From Gordius sp. MW1 (lineage: Eukaryota > Nematomorpha > Gordioida > Gordea > Gordiidae): 64,000 bases of DNA. The notes below the pieces were generated by a model. That model saw only the letters and a list, made by a program, of their open reading frames with translations. It was not told the DNA's origin and searched no databases. Location: contig OZ038528.1 in assembly GCA_964036665.1 (NCBI GenBank), positions 10,980,501 through 11,044,500 of the forward strand, written 5' to 3'. This document shows positions 39,482-53,555 of this stretch, piece after piece. Numbering within the stretch: position 1 is the stretch's first letter; each line of letters begins with the position of its first letter. Position numbers and translations under genes: made by a program.

Positions 39482-42400
39482 TCTCGCAGCTTAAAACCTC
39501 TTTTCGGAAGTCAATCGAGGATAATAGGATTCTCAAATTGGCTTACTTTTATATATTTTTTCATGCTCTTTCACATAGAATCGAAAAAAATAAATATTTT
39601 TACCTCAAAATATTTCACATATTTTTCTTTGAACCGTATTCATCCGATGAAAGTTGTCGTTTTCAGACGTGGTTTCCATGATAAAAAGTAAAAATTTATC
39701 AGAATCAAAAAACTATTACTTTGAAATCATGATCGCATAGTGCATTTTTGAAAAATTAAGCACTCACGTTGCGATACAACAAACTAATCGCAACAATAAA
39801 ACGTTGTCTTTTGTCAAAAACCTCTTTTCGGAAGTCAATAGAGGATAATAGGATTCTCAAATTGGTCTACTTTTATATATTTATCCATGCTCTTTCACAT
39901 AGAATCAAAAAAAATTATTTTTACCTCAAAATTTTTCACATATTTTTCTTTGAACCGTATTCATCCGATGAAAGTTGTCGTTTTCAGACGTGGTTTCCTT
40001 GATAAAAAGTAAAAATTTATCAGAATCAGAAAACTACTACTTTGAAATCATGATCGCATAGTGCATTTTTGAAAAATTAAGCACTCACGTTGCGATACAA
40101 CAAACTAATCGCAACAATAAAACGTTGTCTTTTGTCAAAATGATAGTTCTCGCAGCTTAAAACCTCTTTTCGGAAGTCAATCGATGATAATAGTATTCTC
40201 AAATTGGCCTACTTTTATATATTATTTCATGCTCTTTCACATAGAATAGAAAAAAATAAATATTTTTACCTCAAAATTTTCACCTATTTTTCTTTGAACC
40301 GTATTCATCCGATGAAATTTGTCGTTTTCAGACGTGGTTTCCATGATAAAAAGTAAAAATTTATCAGAATCAGAAAACTATTACTTTGAAATCATGATCG
40401 CATAGTGCATTTTTGAAAAATTAAGCACTCACGTTGCGATACAACAAACTAATCGCAACAATAAAACGTTGTCTTTTGTCAAAATGATAGTTCTCGCAGC
40501 TTAAAACCTCCTTTCGGAAATCAATCGAGGATAATAGGATTCTCAAATTGGCTTACTTTTATATATTTTTTTAAGCTCTTTCACATAGAATCGAAAAAAA
40601 TAAATATTTTTACCTCAAAATTTTTCACATATTTTTCTTTGAACCGTATTCATCCGATGAAAGTTGTCGTTTTCAGACGTGGTTTCCATGATAAAAAATA
40701 AAAATTTATCAGAATCAGAAAACTATTACTTTGAAATCATGATCGCATAGTGCATTTTTGAAAAATTAAGCACTCACGTTGCGATACAACAAACTAATCG
40801 CAATAATAAAACGTTATCTTTTGTCAAAATGATAGTTCTCGCAGCTTAAAACCTCTTTTCGGAAGTCAATCGAGGATAATAGGATTCTCAAACTGGCTTA
40901 CTTTTATATATTTTTTCATGCTCTTTCATATAGAATCGAAAAAAATAAATATTTTTACCTCAAAATTTTTCACATATTTTTCTTTGAACCGTATTCATCC
41001 GATGAAAGTTGTCGTTTTCAGACGTGGTTTCCTTGATAAAAAGTAAAAATTTATCAGAATCAGAAAACTATTACTTTGAAATCATGATCGCATAGTGCAT
41101 TTTTGAAAAATTAAGCACTCACGTTGCGATACAACAAACTAATCGCAACAATAAAACGTTGTCTTTTGTCAAAATGATAGTTCTCGCAGCTTAAAACCTC
41201 TTTTCGGAAGTCAATCGAGGATAATAGGATTCTCAAATTGGCTTACTTTAATATATTTTTTCATGCTCTTTCACATAGAATCGAAAAAAAATAATATTTT
41301 TACCTCAAAATTTTTCACATATTTTCTTTGAACCGTATTCATCCGAAGAAAGTTGTCGTTTTCAGACGTGGTTTCCATGATAAAAAGTAAAAATTTATCA
41401 GAATCAGAAAACTATTACTTTGAAATCATGATCGCATAGTGCATTTTTGAAAAATTAAGCACTCACGTTGCGATACAACAAACTAATCGCAACAATAAAA
41501 TGTTGTCTTTTGTCAAAATGATAGTTCTCGCAGAAACCTCTTTTCGGAAGTCAATCGAGGATAATAGGATTCTCAAATTGGCTTACTTTTATATATTTTT
41601 TCATGCTCTTTCACATAGAATCAAAAAAATAAATATTTTTACCTCAAAATATTTCACATATTTTTCTTTGAACCGTATTCATCCGATGAATGTTGTCGTT
41701 TTCAGACGTGGTTTCCATGATAAAAAATAAAAATTTATCAGAATCAGAAAACTATTACTTTGAAATCATGATCGCATAGTGCATTTTTGAAAAATTAAGC
41801 ACTCACGTTGCGATACAACAAACTAATCGCAACAATAAAACGTTGTCTTTTGTCAAAATGATAGTTCGCGCAGCTTAAAACCTCTTTTCGGAAGTCAATC
41901 GATCATAATAGTATTCTCAAATTGGCCTACTTTTATATATTTTTTCATGCTCTTTCACATAGAATAGAAAAAAATAAATATTTTTACCTCAAAATTTTCA
42001 CCTATTTTTCTTTCAACCGTATTCATCCGATGAAAGTTGTCGTTTTCAGACGTGGTTTCCATGATAAAAAGTAAAAATTTATCAGAGTCAGAAAACTATT
42101 ACTTTGAAATCATGATCGCATAGTGCATTTTTGAAAAATTAAGCACTCACGTTGCGATACAACAAACTAATCGCAACAATAAAACGTTGTCTTTTGTCAA
42201 AATGATAGTTCTCGCAGCTTAAAACCTCCTTTCGGAAATCAATCGAGGATAATAGGATTCTCAAATTGGCTTACTTTTATATATTTTTTTAAGCTCTTTC
42301 ACATAGAATCGAAAAAAATAAATATTTTTACCTCAAAATTTTTCACATATTTTTCTTTGAACCGTATTCATCCGATGAAAGTTGTCGTTTTCAGACGTGG

Positions 42401-42898
42401 TTTCCATGATAAAAAATAAAAATTTATCAGAATCAGAAAACTATTACTTTGAAATCATGATCGCATAGTGCATTTTTGAAAAATTAAGCACTCACGTTGC
42501 GATACAACAAACTAATCGCAACAATAAAACGTTGTCTTTTGTCAAAATGATAGTTCGCGCAGCTTAAAACCTCTTTTCGGAAGTCAATCGATCATAATAG
42601 TATTCTCAAATTGGCCTACTTTTATATATTTTTTCATGCTCTTTCACATAGAATAGAAAAAAATAAATATTTTTACCTCAAAATTTTCACCTATTTTTCT
42701 TTCAACCGTATTCATCCGATGAAAGTTGTCGTTTTCAGACGTGGTTTCCTTGATAAAAAGTAAAAATTTATCAGAATCAGAAAACTATTACTTTGAAATC
42801 ATGATCGCATAGTGCATTTTTGAAAAATTAAGCACTCACGTTGCGATACAACAAACTAATCGCAATAATAAAACGTTATCTTTTGTCAAAATGATAGT
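39482..42898. repeat. Domain G, 10-unit HOR (3417 bp), copy 2
   Basis: Same markers at an exact +3417 offset (for example 36352/39769, 37382/40799, 38083/41500, 38451/41868, 39140/42557). I noticed no difference until the very end, where CGCAATAAT and AACGTTATC (42861-42880) replace CGCAACAAT and AACGTTGTC. Either a very recent duplication or an assembly duplication would look like this. Confidence 0.93.
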
Positions 42899-44966
42899 TC
42901 TCGCAGCTTAAAACCTCTTTTCGGAAGTCAATCGAGGATAATAGGATTCTCAAACTGGCTTACTTTTATATATTTTTTCATGCTCTTTCATATAGAATCG
43001 AAAAAAATAAATATTTTTACCTCAAAATTTTTCACATATTTTTCTTTGAACCGTATTCATCCGATGAAAGTTGTCGTTTTCAGACGTGGTTTCCTTGATA
43101 AAAAGTAAAAATTTATCAGAATCAGAAAACTATTACTTTGAAATCATGATCGCATAGTGCATTTTTGAAAAATTAAGCACTCACGTTGCGATACAACAAA
43201 CTAATCGCAACAATAAAACGTTGTCTTTTGTCAAAATGATAGTTCTCGCAGCTTAAAACCTCCTTTCGGAAATCAATCGAGGATAATAGGATTCTCAAAT
43301 TGGCTTACTTTTATATATTTTTTTAAGCTCTTTCACATAGAATCGAAAAAAATAAATATTTTTACCTCAAAATTTTTCACATATTTTTCTTTGAACCGTA
43401 TTCATCCGATGAAAGTTGTCGTTTTCAGACGTGGTTTCCATGATAAAAAATAAAAATTTATCAGAATCAGAAAACTATTACTTTGAAATCATGATCGCAT
43501 AGTGCATTTTTGAAAAATTAAGCACTCACGTTGCGATACAACAAACTAATCGCAATAATAAAACGTTATCTTTTGTCAAAATGATAGTTCTCGCAGCTTA
43601 AAACCTCTTTTCGGAAGTCAATCGAGGATAATAGGATTCTCAAACTGGCTTACTTTTATATATTTTTTCATGCTCTTTCATATAGAATCGAAAAAAATAA
43701 ATATTTTTACCTCAAAATTTTTCACATATTTTTCTTTGAACCGTATTCATCCGATGAAAGTTGTCGTTTTCAGACGTGGTTTCCTTGATAAAAAGTAAAA
43801 ATTTATCAGAATCAGAAAACTATTACTTTGAAATCATGATCGCATAGTGCATTTTTGAAAAATTAAGCACTCACGTTGCGATACAACAAACTAATCGCAA
43901 CAATAAAACGTTGTCTTTTGTCAAAATGATAGTTCTCGCAGCTTAAAACCTCTTTTCGGAAGTCAATCGATGATAATAGTATTCTCAAATTGGCCTACTT
44001 TTATATATTATTTCATGCTCTTTCACATAGAATAGAAAAAAATAAATATTTTTACCTCAAAATTTTCACCTATTTTTCTTTGAACCGTATTCATCCGATG
44101 AAATTTGTCGTTTTCAGACGTGGTTTCCATGATAAAAAGTAAAAATTTATCAGAATCAGAAAACTATTACTTTGAAATCATGATCGCATAGTGCATTTTT
44201 GAAAAATTAAGCACTCACGTTGCGATACAACAAACTAATCGCAACAATAAAACGTTGTCTTTTGTCAAAATGATAGTTCTCGCAGCTTAAAACCTCCTTT
44301 CGGAAATCAATCGAGGATAATAGGATTCTCAAATTGGCTTACTTTTATATATTTTTTTAAGCTCTTTCACATAGAATCGAAAAAAATAAATATTTTTACC
44401 TCAAAATTTTTCACATATTTTTCTTTGAACCGTATTCATCCGATGAAAGTTGTCGTTTTCAGACGTGGTTTCCATGATAAAAAATAAAAATTTATCAGAA
44501 TCAGAAAACTATTACTTTGAAATCATGATCGCATAGTGCATTTTTGAAAAATTAAGCACTCACGTTGCGATACAACAAACTAATCGCAACAATAAAACGT
44601 TGTCTTTTGTCAAAATGATAGTTCGCGCAGCTTAAAACCTCTTTTCGGAAGTCAATCGATCATAATAGTATTCTCAAATTGGCCTACTTTTATATATTTT
44701 TTCATGCTCTTTCACATAGAATAGAAAAAAATAAATATTTTTACCTCAAAATTTTCACCTATTTTTCTTTCAACCGTATTCATCCGATGAAAGTTGTCGT
44801 TTTCAGACGTGGTTTCCATGATAAAAAGTAAAAATTTATCAGAGTCAGAAAACTATTACTTTGAAATCATGATCGCATAGTGCATTTTTGAAAAATTAAG
44901 CACTCACGTTGCGATACAACAAACTAATCGCAACAATAAAACGTTGTCTTTTGTCAAAATGATAGT
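42899..44966. repeat. Rearranged units of domain G
   Basis: Six units in a new order: CAAACTGG; CTCCTTTCGG with CGCAATAAT; CAAACTGG again; TATATTATTTC with GAAATTTG; CTCCTTTCGG; GTTCGCGC with GAGTCAG. The first two form a 690-bp dimer (42899-43588) whose marker CGCAATAAT lies at 42861 and 43551. All unit types exist in domain G, so this is a shuffled third copy of six units (offset 2068 at the GTTCGCGC marker). Confidence 0.82.
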
Positions 44967-47028
44967 TCTCGCAGCTTAAAACCTCTTTTCGGAAGTCAAT
45001 CGAGGATAATAGGATTCTCAAATTGGCTAACTTTTATATATTTTTTCATGCTCTTTCACATAGAATTGAAAAAAAAAATATTTTTACCTCAAAATTTTTC
45101 ACATATTTTTCTTTGAACCGTATTCATCCGAAGAAAGTTGTCGTTTTCAGACGTGGTTTCCATGATAAAAAATAAAAATTTATCAGAATCAGAAAACTAT
45201 TACTTTGAAATCATGATCGCATAGTGCATTTTTGAAAAATTAAGCACTCACGTTGCGATACAACAAACTAATCGCAACAATAAAACGTTGTCTTTTGTCA
45301 AAATGATAGTTCTCGCAGCTTAAAACCGCTTTTCAGAAGTCAATCGAGGATAATAGGATTCTCAAATTGGCTTACTTTTATATATTTTTTCATGCTCTTT
45401 CACATAGAATCGAAAAAAATAAATATTTTTACCTCAAAATATTTCACATATTTTTCTTTGAACCGTATTCATCCGATGAAAGTTGTCGTTTTCAGACGTG
45501 GTTTCCATGATAAAAAGTAAAAATTTATCAGAATCAGAAAACTATTACTTTGAAATCATGATCGCATAGTGCATTTTTGAAAAATTAAGCACTCACGTTG
45601 CGATACAACAAACTAATCGCAACAATAAAACGTTGTCTTTTGTCAAAATGATAGTTCTCGCAGCTTACAACCTCTTTTCGGAAGTCAATCGAGCATAATA
45701 GGATTCTCAAATTGGCTTACTTTTATATATTTTTTCATGCTCTTTCACATAGAATCGAAAAAAAAAATATTTTTACCTCAAAATTTTTCACATATATTTC
45801 TTTCAACCGTATTCATCTGATGAAAGTTGTCGTTTTCAGACGTGGTTTCCATGATAAAAAGTAAAAATTTATCAGAATCAGAAAACTACTACTTTGAAAT
45901 CATGATCGCATAGTGCATTTTTGAAAAATTAAGCACTCACGTTGCGATACAACAAACTAATCGCAACAATAAAACGTTGTCTTTTGTCAAAATGATAGTT
46001 CTCGCAGCTTAAAACCTCTTTTCGGAAGTCAATCGAGGATAATAGGATTCTCAAATTGGCTTACTTTTATATATTTTTTCATGCTCTTTCACATAGAATC
46101 GAAAAAAATAAATATTTTTACCTCAAAATTTTTCACATATTTTTCTTTGAACCGTATTCATCCGATGAAAGTTGTCGTTTTCAGACGTGGTTTCCATGAT
46201 AAAAAGTAAAAATTTCTCAGAATCAGAAAACTATTACTTTGAAATCATGATCGCATAGTGCATTTTTGAAAAATTAAGCACTCACGTTTCGATACAACAA
46301 ACTAATCGCAACAATAAAACGTTGTCTTTTGTCAAAATGATAGTTCTCGCAGCTTAAAACCTCTTTTCGGAAGTCAATCGAGGATAATAGGATTCTCAAA
46401 TTGGCTTACTTTTATATATTTTTTCATGCTCTTTCACATAGAATCGAAAAAAAAAATATTTTTACCTCAAAATTTTTCACATATTTTTCTTTGAACCGTA
46501 TTCATCCGATGAAAGTTGTCGTTTTCCGACGTGGTTTCCATGATAAAAAGTAAAAATTTATCAGAATCAAAAATTATTACTTTGAAATCATGATCGCATA
46601 GTGCATTTTTGAAAAATTAAGCACTCACGTTGCGATACAACAAACTAATCGCAACAATAAGTTGTCTTTTGTCAAAATGATAGTTCTCGCAGCTTAAAAC
46701 CTCTTTTCGGAAGTCAATCGATGATAATAGGATTCTCAAATTGGCCTACTTTTATGTATTTTTTCATGCTCTTTCACATAGAATAGAAAAAAATAAATAT
46801 TTTTACCTCAAAATTTTCACCTATTTTTCTTTCAACCGTATTCATCCGATGAAAGTTGTCGTTTTCAGACGTGGTTTCCATGATAAAAAGTAAAAATTTA
46901 TCAGAATCAGAAAACTATTACTTTGAAATCATGATCGCATAGTGCATTTTTGAAAAATTAAGCACTCACGTTGCGATACAACAAACTAATCGCAACAATA
47001 AAACGTTGTCTTTTGTCAAAATGATAGT
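44967..47028. repeat. Domain H, 6-unit HOR (2062 bp), copy 1
   Basis: Ordered markers: GGCTAAC with GAATTG and GAAGAAAG; AACCGCTTTTCAG; CTTACAACC with GAGCATAATAG, CATCTGATG and ACTACTACT; AATTTCTCAG; TTCCGACG with AATTATTAC and AATAAGTTGTC (3 bp lost); GATGATA with TATGTATTTT and CACCTATTT. Private: CGTTTCGAT near 46286. Confidence 0.92.
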
Positions 47029-49090
47029 TCTCGCAGCTTAAAACCTCTTTTCGGAAGTCAATCGAGGATAATAGGATTCTCAAATTGGCTAACTTTTATA
47101 TATTTTTTCATGCTCTTTCACATAGAATTGAAAAAAAAAATATTTTTACCTCAAAATTTTTCACATATTTTTCTTTGAACCGTATTCATCCGAAGAAAGT
47201 TGTCGTTTTCAGACGTGGTTTCCATGATAAAAAATAAAAATTTATCAGAATCAGAAAACTATTACTTTGAAATCATGATCGCATAGTGCATTTTTGAAAA
47301 ATTAAGCACTCACGTTGCGATACAACAAACTAATCGCAACAATAAAACGTTGTCTTTTGTCAAAATGATAGTTCTCGCAGCTTAAAACCGCTTTTCAGAA
47401 GTCAATCGAGGATAATAGGATTCTCAAATTGGCTTACTTTTATATATTTTTTCATGCTCTTTCACATAGAATCGAAAAAAATAAATATTTTTACCTCAAA
47501 ATATTTCACATATTTTTCTTTGAACCGTATTCATCCGATGAAAGTTGTCGTTTTCAGACGTGGTTTCCATGATAAAAAGTAAAAATTTCTCAGAATCAGA
47601 AAACTATTACTTTGAAATCATGATCGCATAGTGCATTTTTGAAAAATTAAGCACTCACGTTGCGATACAACAAACTAATCGCAACAATAAAACGTTGTCT
47701 TTTGTCAAAATGATAGTTCTCGCAGCTTACAACCTCTTTTCGGAAGTCAATCGAGCATAATAGGATTCTCAAATTGGCTTACTTTTATATATTTTTTCAT
47801 GCTCTTTCACATAGAATCGAAAAAAAAAATATTTTTACCTCAAAATTTTTCACATATATTTCTTTCAACCGTATTCATCTGATGAAAGTTGTCGTTTTCA
47901 GACGTGGTTTCCATGATAAAAAGTAAAAATTTATCAGAATCAGAAAACTACTACTTTGAAATCATGATCGCATAGTGCATTTTTGAAAAATTAAGCACTC
48001 ACGTTGCGATACAACAAACCAATCGCAACAATAAAACGTTGTCTTTTGTCAAAATGATAGTTCTCGCAGCTTAAAACCTCTTTTCGGAAGTCAATCGAGG
48101 ATAATAGGATTCTCAAATTGGCTTACTTTTATATATTTTTTCATGCTCTTTCACATAGAATCGAAAAAAATAAATATTTTTACCTCAAAATTTTTCACAT
48201 ATTTTTCTTTGAACCGTATTCATCCGATGAAAGTTGTCGTTTTCAGACGTGGTTTCCATGATAAAAAGTAAAAATTTCTCAGAATCAGAAAACTATTACT
48301 TTGAAATCATGATCGCATAGTGCATTTTTGAAAAATTAAGCACTCACGTTGCGATACAACAAACTAATCGCAACAATAAAACGTTGTCTTTTGTCAAAAT
48401 GATAGTTCTCGCAGCTTAAAACCTCTTTTCGGAAGTCAATCGAGGATAATAGGATTCTCAAATTGGCTTACTTTTATATATTTTTTCATGCTCTTTCACA
48501 TAGAATCGAAAAAAAAAATATTTTTACCTCAAAATTTTTCACATATTTTTCTTTGAACCGTATTCATCCGATGAAAGTTGTCGTTTTCCGACGTGGTTTC
48601 CATGATAAAAAGTAAAAATTTATCAGAATCAAAAATTATTACTTTGAAATCATGATCGCATAGTGCATTTTTGAAAAATTAAGCACTCACGTTGCGATAC
48701 AACAAACTAATCGCAACAATAAGTTGTCTTTTGTCAAAATGATAGTTCTCGCAGCTTAAAACCTCTTTTCGGAAGTCAATCGATGATAATAGGATTCTCA
48801 AATTGGCCTACTTTTATGTATTTTTTCATGCTCTTTCACATAGAATAGAAAAAAATAAATATTTTTACCTCAAAATTTTCACCTATTTTTCTTTCAACCG
48901 TATTCATCCGATGAAAGTTGTCGTTTTCAGACGTGGTTTCCATGATAAAAAGTAAAAATTTATCAGAATCAGAAAACTATTACTTTGAAATCATGATCGC
49001 ATAGTGCATTTTTGAAAAATTAAGCACTCACGTTGCGATACAACAAACTAATCGCAACAATAAAACGTTGTCTTTTGTCAAAATGATAGT
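47029..49090. repeat. Domain H, 6-unit HOR (2062 bp), copy 2
   Basis: Same six types in order and the same length as copy 1. AATTTCTCAG now also appears in the second unit (47585), and AAACCAATCGC appears in the third. Confidence 0.92.
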
Positions 49091-52000
49091 TCTCGCAGCT
49101 TAAAACCTCTTTTCGGAAGTCAATCGAGGATAATAGGATTCTCAAATTGGCTAACTTTTATATATTTTTTCATGCTCTTTCACATAGAATTGAAAAAAAA
49201 AATATTTTTACCTCAAAATTTTTCACATATTTTTCTTTGAACCGTATTCATCCGAAGAAAGTTGTCGTTTTCAGACGTGGTTTCCATGATAAAAAATAAA
49301 AATTTATCAGAATCAGAAAACTATTACTTTGAAATCATGATCGCATAGTGCATTTTTGAAAAATTAAGCACTCACGTTGCGATACAACAAACTAATCGCA
49401 ACAATAAAACGTTGTCTTTTGTCAAAATGATAGTTCTCGCAGCTTAAAACCGCTTTTCAGAAGTCAATCGAGGATAATAGGATTCTCAAATTGGCTTACT
49501 TTTATATATTTTTTCATGCTCTTTCACATAGAATCGAAAAAAATAAATATTTTTACCTCAAAATATTTCACATATTTTTCTTTGAACCGTATTCATCCGA
49601 TGAAAGTTGTCGTTTTCAGACGTGGTTTCCATGATAAAAAGTAAAAATTTATCAGAATCAGAAAACTATTACTTTGAAATCATGATCGCATAGTGCATTT
49701 TTGAAAAATTAAGCACTCACGTTGCGATACAACAAACTAATCGCAACAATAAAACGTTGTCTTTTGTCAAAATGATAGTTCTCGCAGCTTAAAACCTCTT
49801 TTCGGAAGTCAATCGAGGATAATAGGATTCTCAAATTGGCTAACTTTTATATATTTTTTCATGCTCTTTCACATAGAATTGAAAAAAAAAATATTTTTAC
49901 CTCAAAATTTTTCACATATTTTTCTTTGAACCGTATTCATCCGAAGAAAGTTGTCGTTTTCAGACGTGGTTTCCATGATAAAAAATAAAAATTTATCAGA
50001 ATCAGAAAACTATTACTTTGAAATCATGATCGCATAGTGCATTTTTGAAAAATTAAGCACTCACGTTGCGATACAACAAACTAATCGCAACAATAAAACG
50101 TTGTCTTTTGTCAAAATGATAGTTCTCGCAGCTTAAAACCGCTTTTCAGAAGTCAATCGAGGATAATAGGATTCTCAAATTGGCTTACTTTTATATATTT
50201 TTTCATGCTCTTTCACATAGAATTGAAAAAAAAAATATTTTTACCTCAAAATTTTTCACATATTTTTCTTTGAACCGTATTCATCCGAAGAAAGTTGTCG
50301 TTTTCAGACGTGGTTTCCATGATAAAAAATAAAAATTTATCAGAATCAGAAAACTATTACTTTGAAATCATGATCGCATAGTGCATTTTTGAAAAATTAA
50401 GCACTCACGTTGCGATACAACAAACTAATCGCAACAATAAAACGTTGTCTTTTGTCAAAATGATAGTTCTCGCAGCTTAAAACCGCTTTTCAGAAGTCAA
50501 TCGAGGATAATAGGATTCTCAAATTGGCTTACTTTTATATATTTTTTCATGCTCTTTCACATAGAATCGAAAAAAATAAATATTTTTACCTCAAAATATT
50601 TCACATATTTTTCTTTGAACCGTATTCATCCGATGAAAGTTGTCGTTTTCAGACGTGGTTTCCATGATAAAAAGTAAAAATTTCTCAGAATCAGAAAACT
50701 ATTACTTTGAAATCATGATCGCATAGTGCATTTTTGAAAAATTAAGCACTCACGTTGCGATACAACAAACTAATCGCAACAATAAAACGTTGTCTTTTGT
50801 CAAAATGATAGTTCTCGCAGCTTACAACCTCTTTTCGGAAGTCAATCGAGCATAATAGGATTCTCAAATTGGCTTACTTTTATATATTTTTTCATGCTCT
50901 TTCACATAGAATAGAAAAAAAAAATATTTTTACCTCAAAATTTTTCACATATATTTCTTTCAACCGTATTCATCTGATGAAAGTTGTCGTTTTCAGACGT
51001 GGTTTCCATGATAAAAAGTAAAAATTTATCAGAATCAGAAAACTACTACTTTGAAATCATGATCGCATAGTGCATTTTTGAAAAATTAAGCACTCACGTT
51101 GCGATACAACAAACCAATCGCAACAATAAAACGTTGTCTTTTGTCAAAATGATAGTTCTCGCAGCTTAAAACCTCTTTTCGGAAGTCAATCGAGGATAAT
51201 AGGATTCTCAAATTGGCTTACTTTTATATATTTTTTCATGCTCTTTCACATAGAATCGAAAAAAATAAATATTTTTACCTCAAAATTTTTCACATATTTT
51301 TCTTTGAACCGTATTCATCCGATGAAAGTTGTCGTTTTCAGACGTGGTTTCCATGATAAAAAGTAAAAATTTCTCAGAATCAGAAAACTATTACTTTGAA
51401 ATCATGATCGCATAGTGCATTTTTGAAAAATTAAGCACTCACGTTGCGATACAACAAACTAATCGCAACAATAAAACGTTGTCTTTTGTCAAAATGATAG
51501 TTCTCGCAGCTTAAAACCTCTTTTCGGAAGTCAATCGAGGATAATAGGATTCTCAAATTGGCTTACTTTTATATATTTTTTCATGCTCTTTCACATAGAA
51601 TCGAAAAAAAAAATATTTTTACCTCAAAATTTTTCACATATTTTTCTTTGAACCGTATTCATCCGATGAAAGTTGTCGTTTTCCGACGTGGTTTCCATGA
51701 TAAAAAGTAAAAATTTATCAGAATCAAAAATTATTACTTTGAAATCATGATCGCATAGTGCATTTTTGAAAAATTAAGCACTCACGTTGCGATACAACAA
51801 ACTAATCGCAACAATAAGTTGTCTTTTGTCAAAATGATAGTTCTCGCAGCTTAAAACCTCTTTTCGGAAGTCAATCGATGATAATAGGATTCTCAAATTG
51901 GCCTACTTTTATGTATTTTTTCATGCTCTTTCACATAGAATAGAAAAAAATAAATATTTTTACCTCAAAATTTTCACCTATTTTTCTTTCAACCGTATTC

Positions 52001-52185
52001 ATCCGATGAAAGTTGTCGTTTTCAGACGTGGTTTCCATGATAAAAAGTAAAAATTTATCAGAATCAGAAAACTATTACTTTGAAATCATGATCGCATAGT
52101 GCATTTTTGAAAAATTAAGCACTCACGTTGCGATACAACAAACTAATCGCAACAATAAAACGTTGTCTTTTGTCAAAATGATAGT
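49091..52185. repeat. Domain H, copy 3 expanded to 9 units (3095 bp)
   Basis: It begins with GGCTAAC and AACCGCTTTTCAG units, then repeats the GGCTAAC type (49780), has a chimeric unit (50124-50467), and another AACCGCTTTTCAG unit (50468). It then completes types 3-6. The AATAAGTTGTC marker lies 3095 bp after its copy-2 position (48723 to 51818) instead of 2062, so three units were gained. Confidence 0.9.
50124..50467. repeat. Chimeric unit of domain H types 2 and 1
   Basis: It opens with AACCGCTTTTCAGAAG and GGCTTAC, typical of type 2, then continues with ATAGAATTGAAAA, GAAGAAAG and GATAAAAAATAAA, typical of type 1. The switch lies between GGCTTAC and GAATTG. It sits exactly within the three-unit gain, so it probably marks the exchange point. 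Confidence 0.82.
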
Positions 52186-52529
52186 TCTCGCAGCTTAAAA
52201 CCTCTTTTCGGAAGTCAATCGAGGATAATAGGATTCTCAAATTGGCTAACTTTTATATATTTTTTCATGCTCTTTCACATAGAATTGAAAAAAAAAATAT
52301 TTTTACCTCAAAATTTTTCACATATTTTTCTTTGAACCGTATTCATCCGAAGAAAGTTGTCGTTTTCAGACGTGGTTTCCATGATAAAAAATAAAAATTT
52401 ATCAGAATCAGAAAACTATTACTTTGAAATCATGATCGCATAGTGCATTTTTGAAAAATTAAGCACTCACGTTGCGATACAACAAACTAATCGCAACAAT
52501 AAAACGTTGTCTTTTGTCAAAATGATAGT
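52186..52529. repeat. First unit (GGCTAAC type) of a fourth, decaying domain H copy
   Basis: It matches the first unit type of domain H (GGCTAAC, GAATTG, GAAGAAAG, GATAAAAAAT). The following AACCGCTTTTCAG unit starts the trimer pair described next. Confidence 0.75.
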
Positions 52530-53555
52530 TCTCGCAGCTTAAAACCGCTTTTCAGAAGTCAATCGAGGATAATAGGATTCTCAAATTGGCTTACTTTTAT
52601 ATATTTTTTCATGCTCTTTCACATAGAATCGAAAAAAATAAATATTTTTACCTCAAAATATTTCACATATTTTTCTTTGAACCGTATTCATCCGATGAAA
52701 GTTGTCGTTTTCAGACGTGGTTTCCATGATAAAAAGTAAAAATTTATCAGAATCAGAAAACTATTACTTTGAAATCATGATCGCATAGTGCATTTTTGAA
52801 AAATTAAGCACTCACGTTGCGATACAACAAACTAATCGCAACAATAAAACGTTGTCTTTTGTCAAAATGATAGTTCTCGCAGCTTACAACCTCTTTTCGG
52901 AAGTCAATCGAGGATAATAGGATTCTCAAATTGGCTTACTTTTATATATTTTTTCATGCTCTTTCACATAGAATCGAAAAAAAAAATATTTTTACCTCAA
53001 AATTTTTCACATATATTTCTTTCAACCGTATTCATCTGATGAAAGTTGTCGTTTTCAGACGTGGTGTCCATGATAAAAATTTAAAATTTATCAGAATCAG
53101 AAAACTACTACTTTGAAATCATGATCGCATAGTGCATTTTTGAAAAATTAAGCAGCGATACAACAAACTAATCGCAACAATAAAACGTTGTCTTTTGTCA
53201 AAATGATAGTTCTCGCAGCTTAAAACCTCTTTTCGGAAGTCAATCGAGGATAATAGGATTCTCAAATTGGCTTACTTTTATATATTTTTTCATGCTCTTT
53301 CACATAGAATCGAAAAAAATAAATATTTTTACCTCAAAATTTTTCACATATTTTTCTTTGAACCGTATTCATCCGATGAAAGTTGTCGTTTTCCGACGTG
53401 GTTTCCATGATAAAAAGTAAAAATTTATCAGAATCAAAAAACTATTACTTTGAAATCATGATCGCATAGTGCATTTTTGAAAAATTAAGCACTCACGTTG
53501 CGATACAACAAACTAATCGCAACAATAAAACGTTGTCTTTTGTCAAAATGATAGT
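52530..53555. repeat. Trimer copy 1 (1026 bp)
   Basis: Order: AACCGCTTTTCAG; CTTACAACC with CATCTGATG and GTGGTGTCC; GGCTTAC with TTCCGACG. The middle unit (52875-53210) is 336 bp because 8 bp are lost (AAGCAGCGATAC), deleting the outer half of the left dyad arm. Confidence 0.85.
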
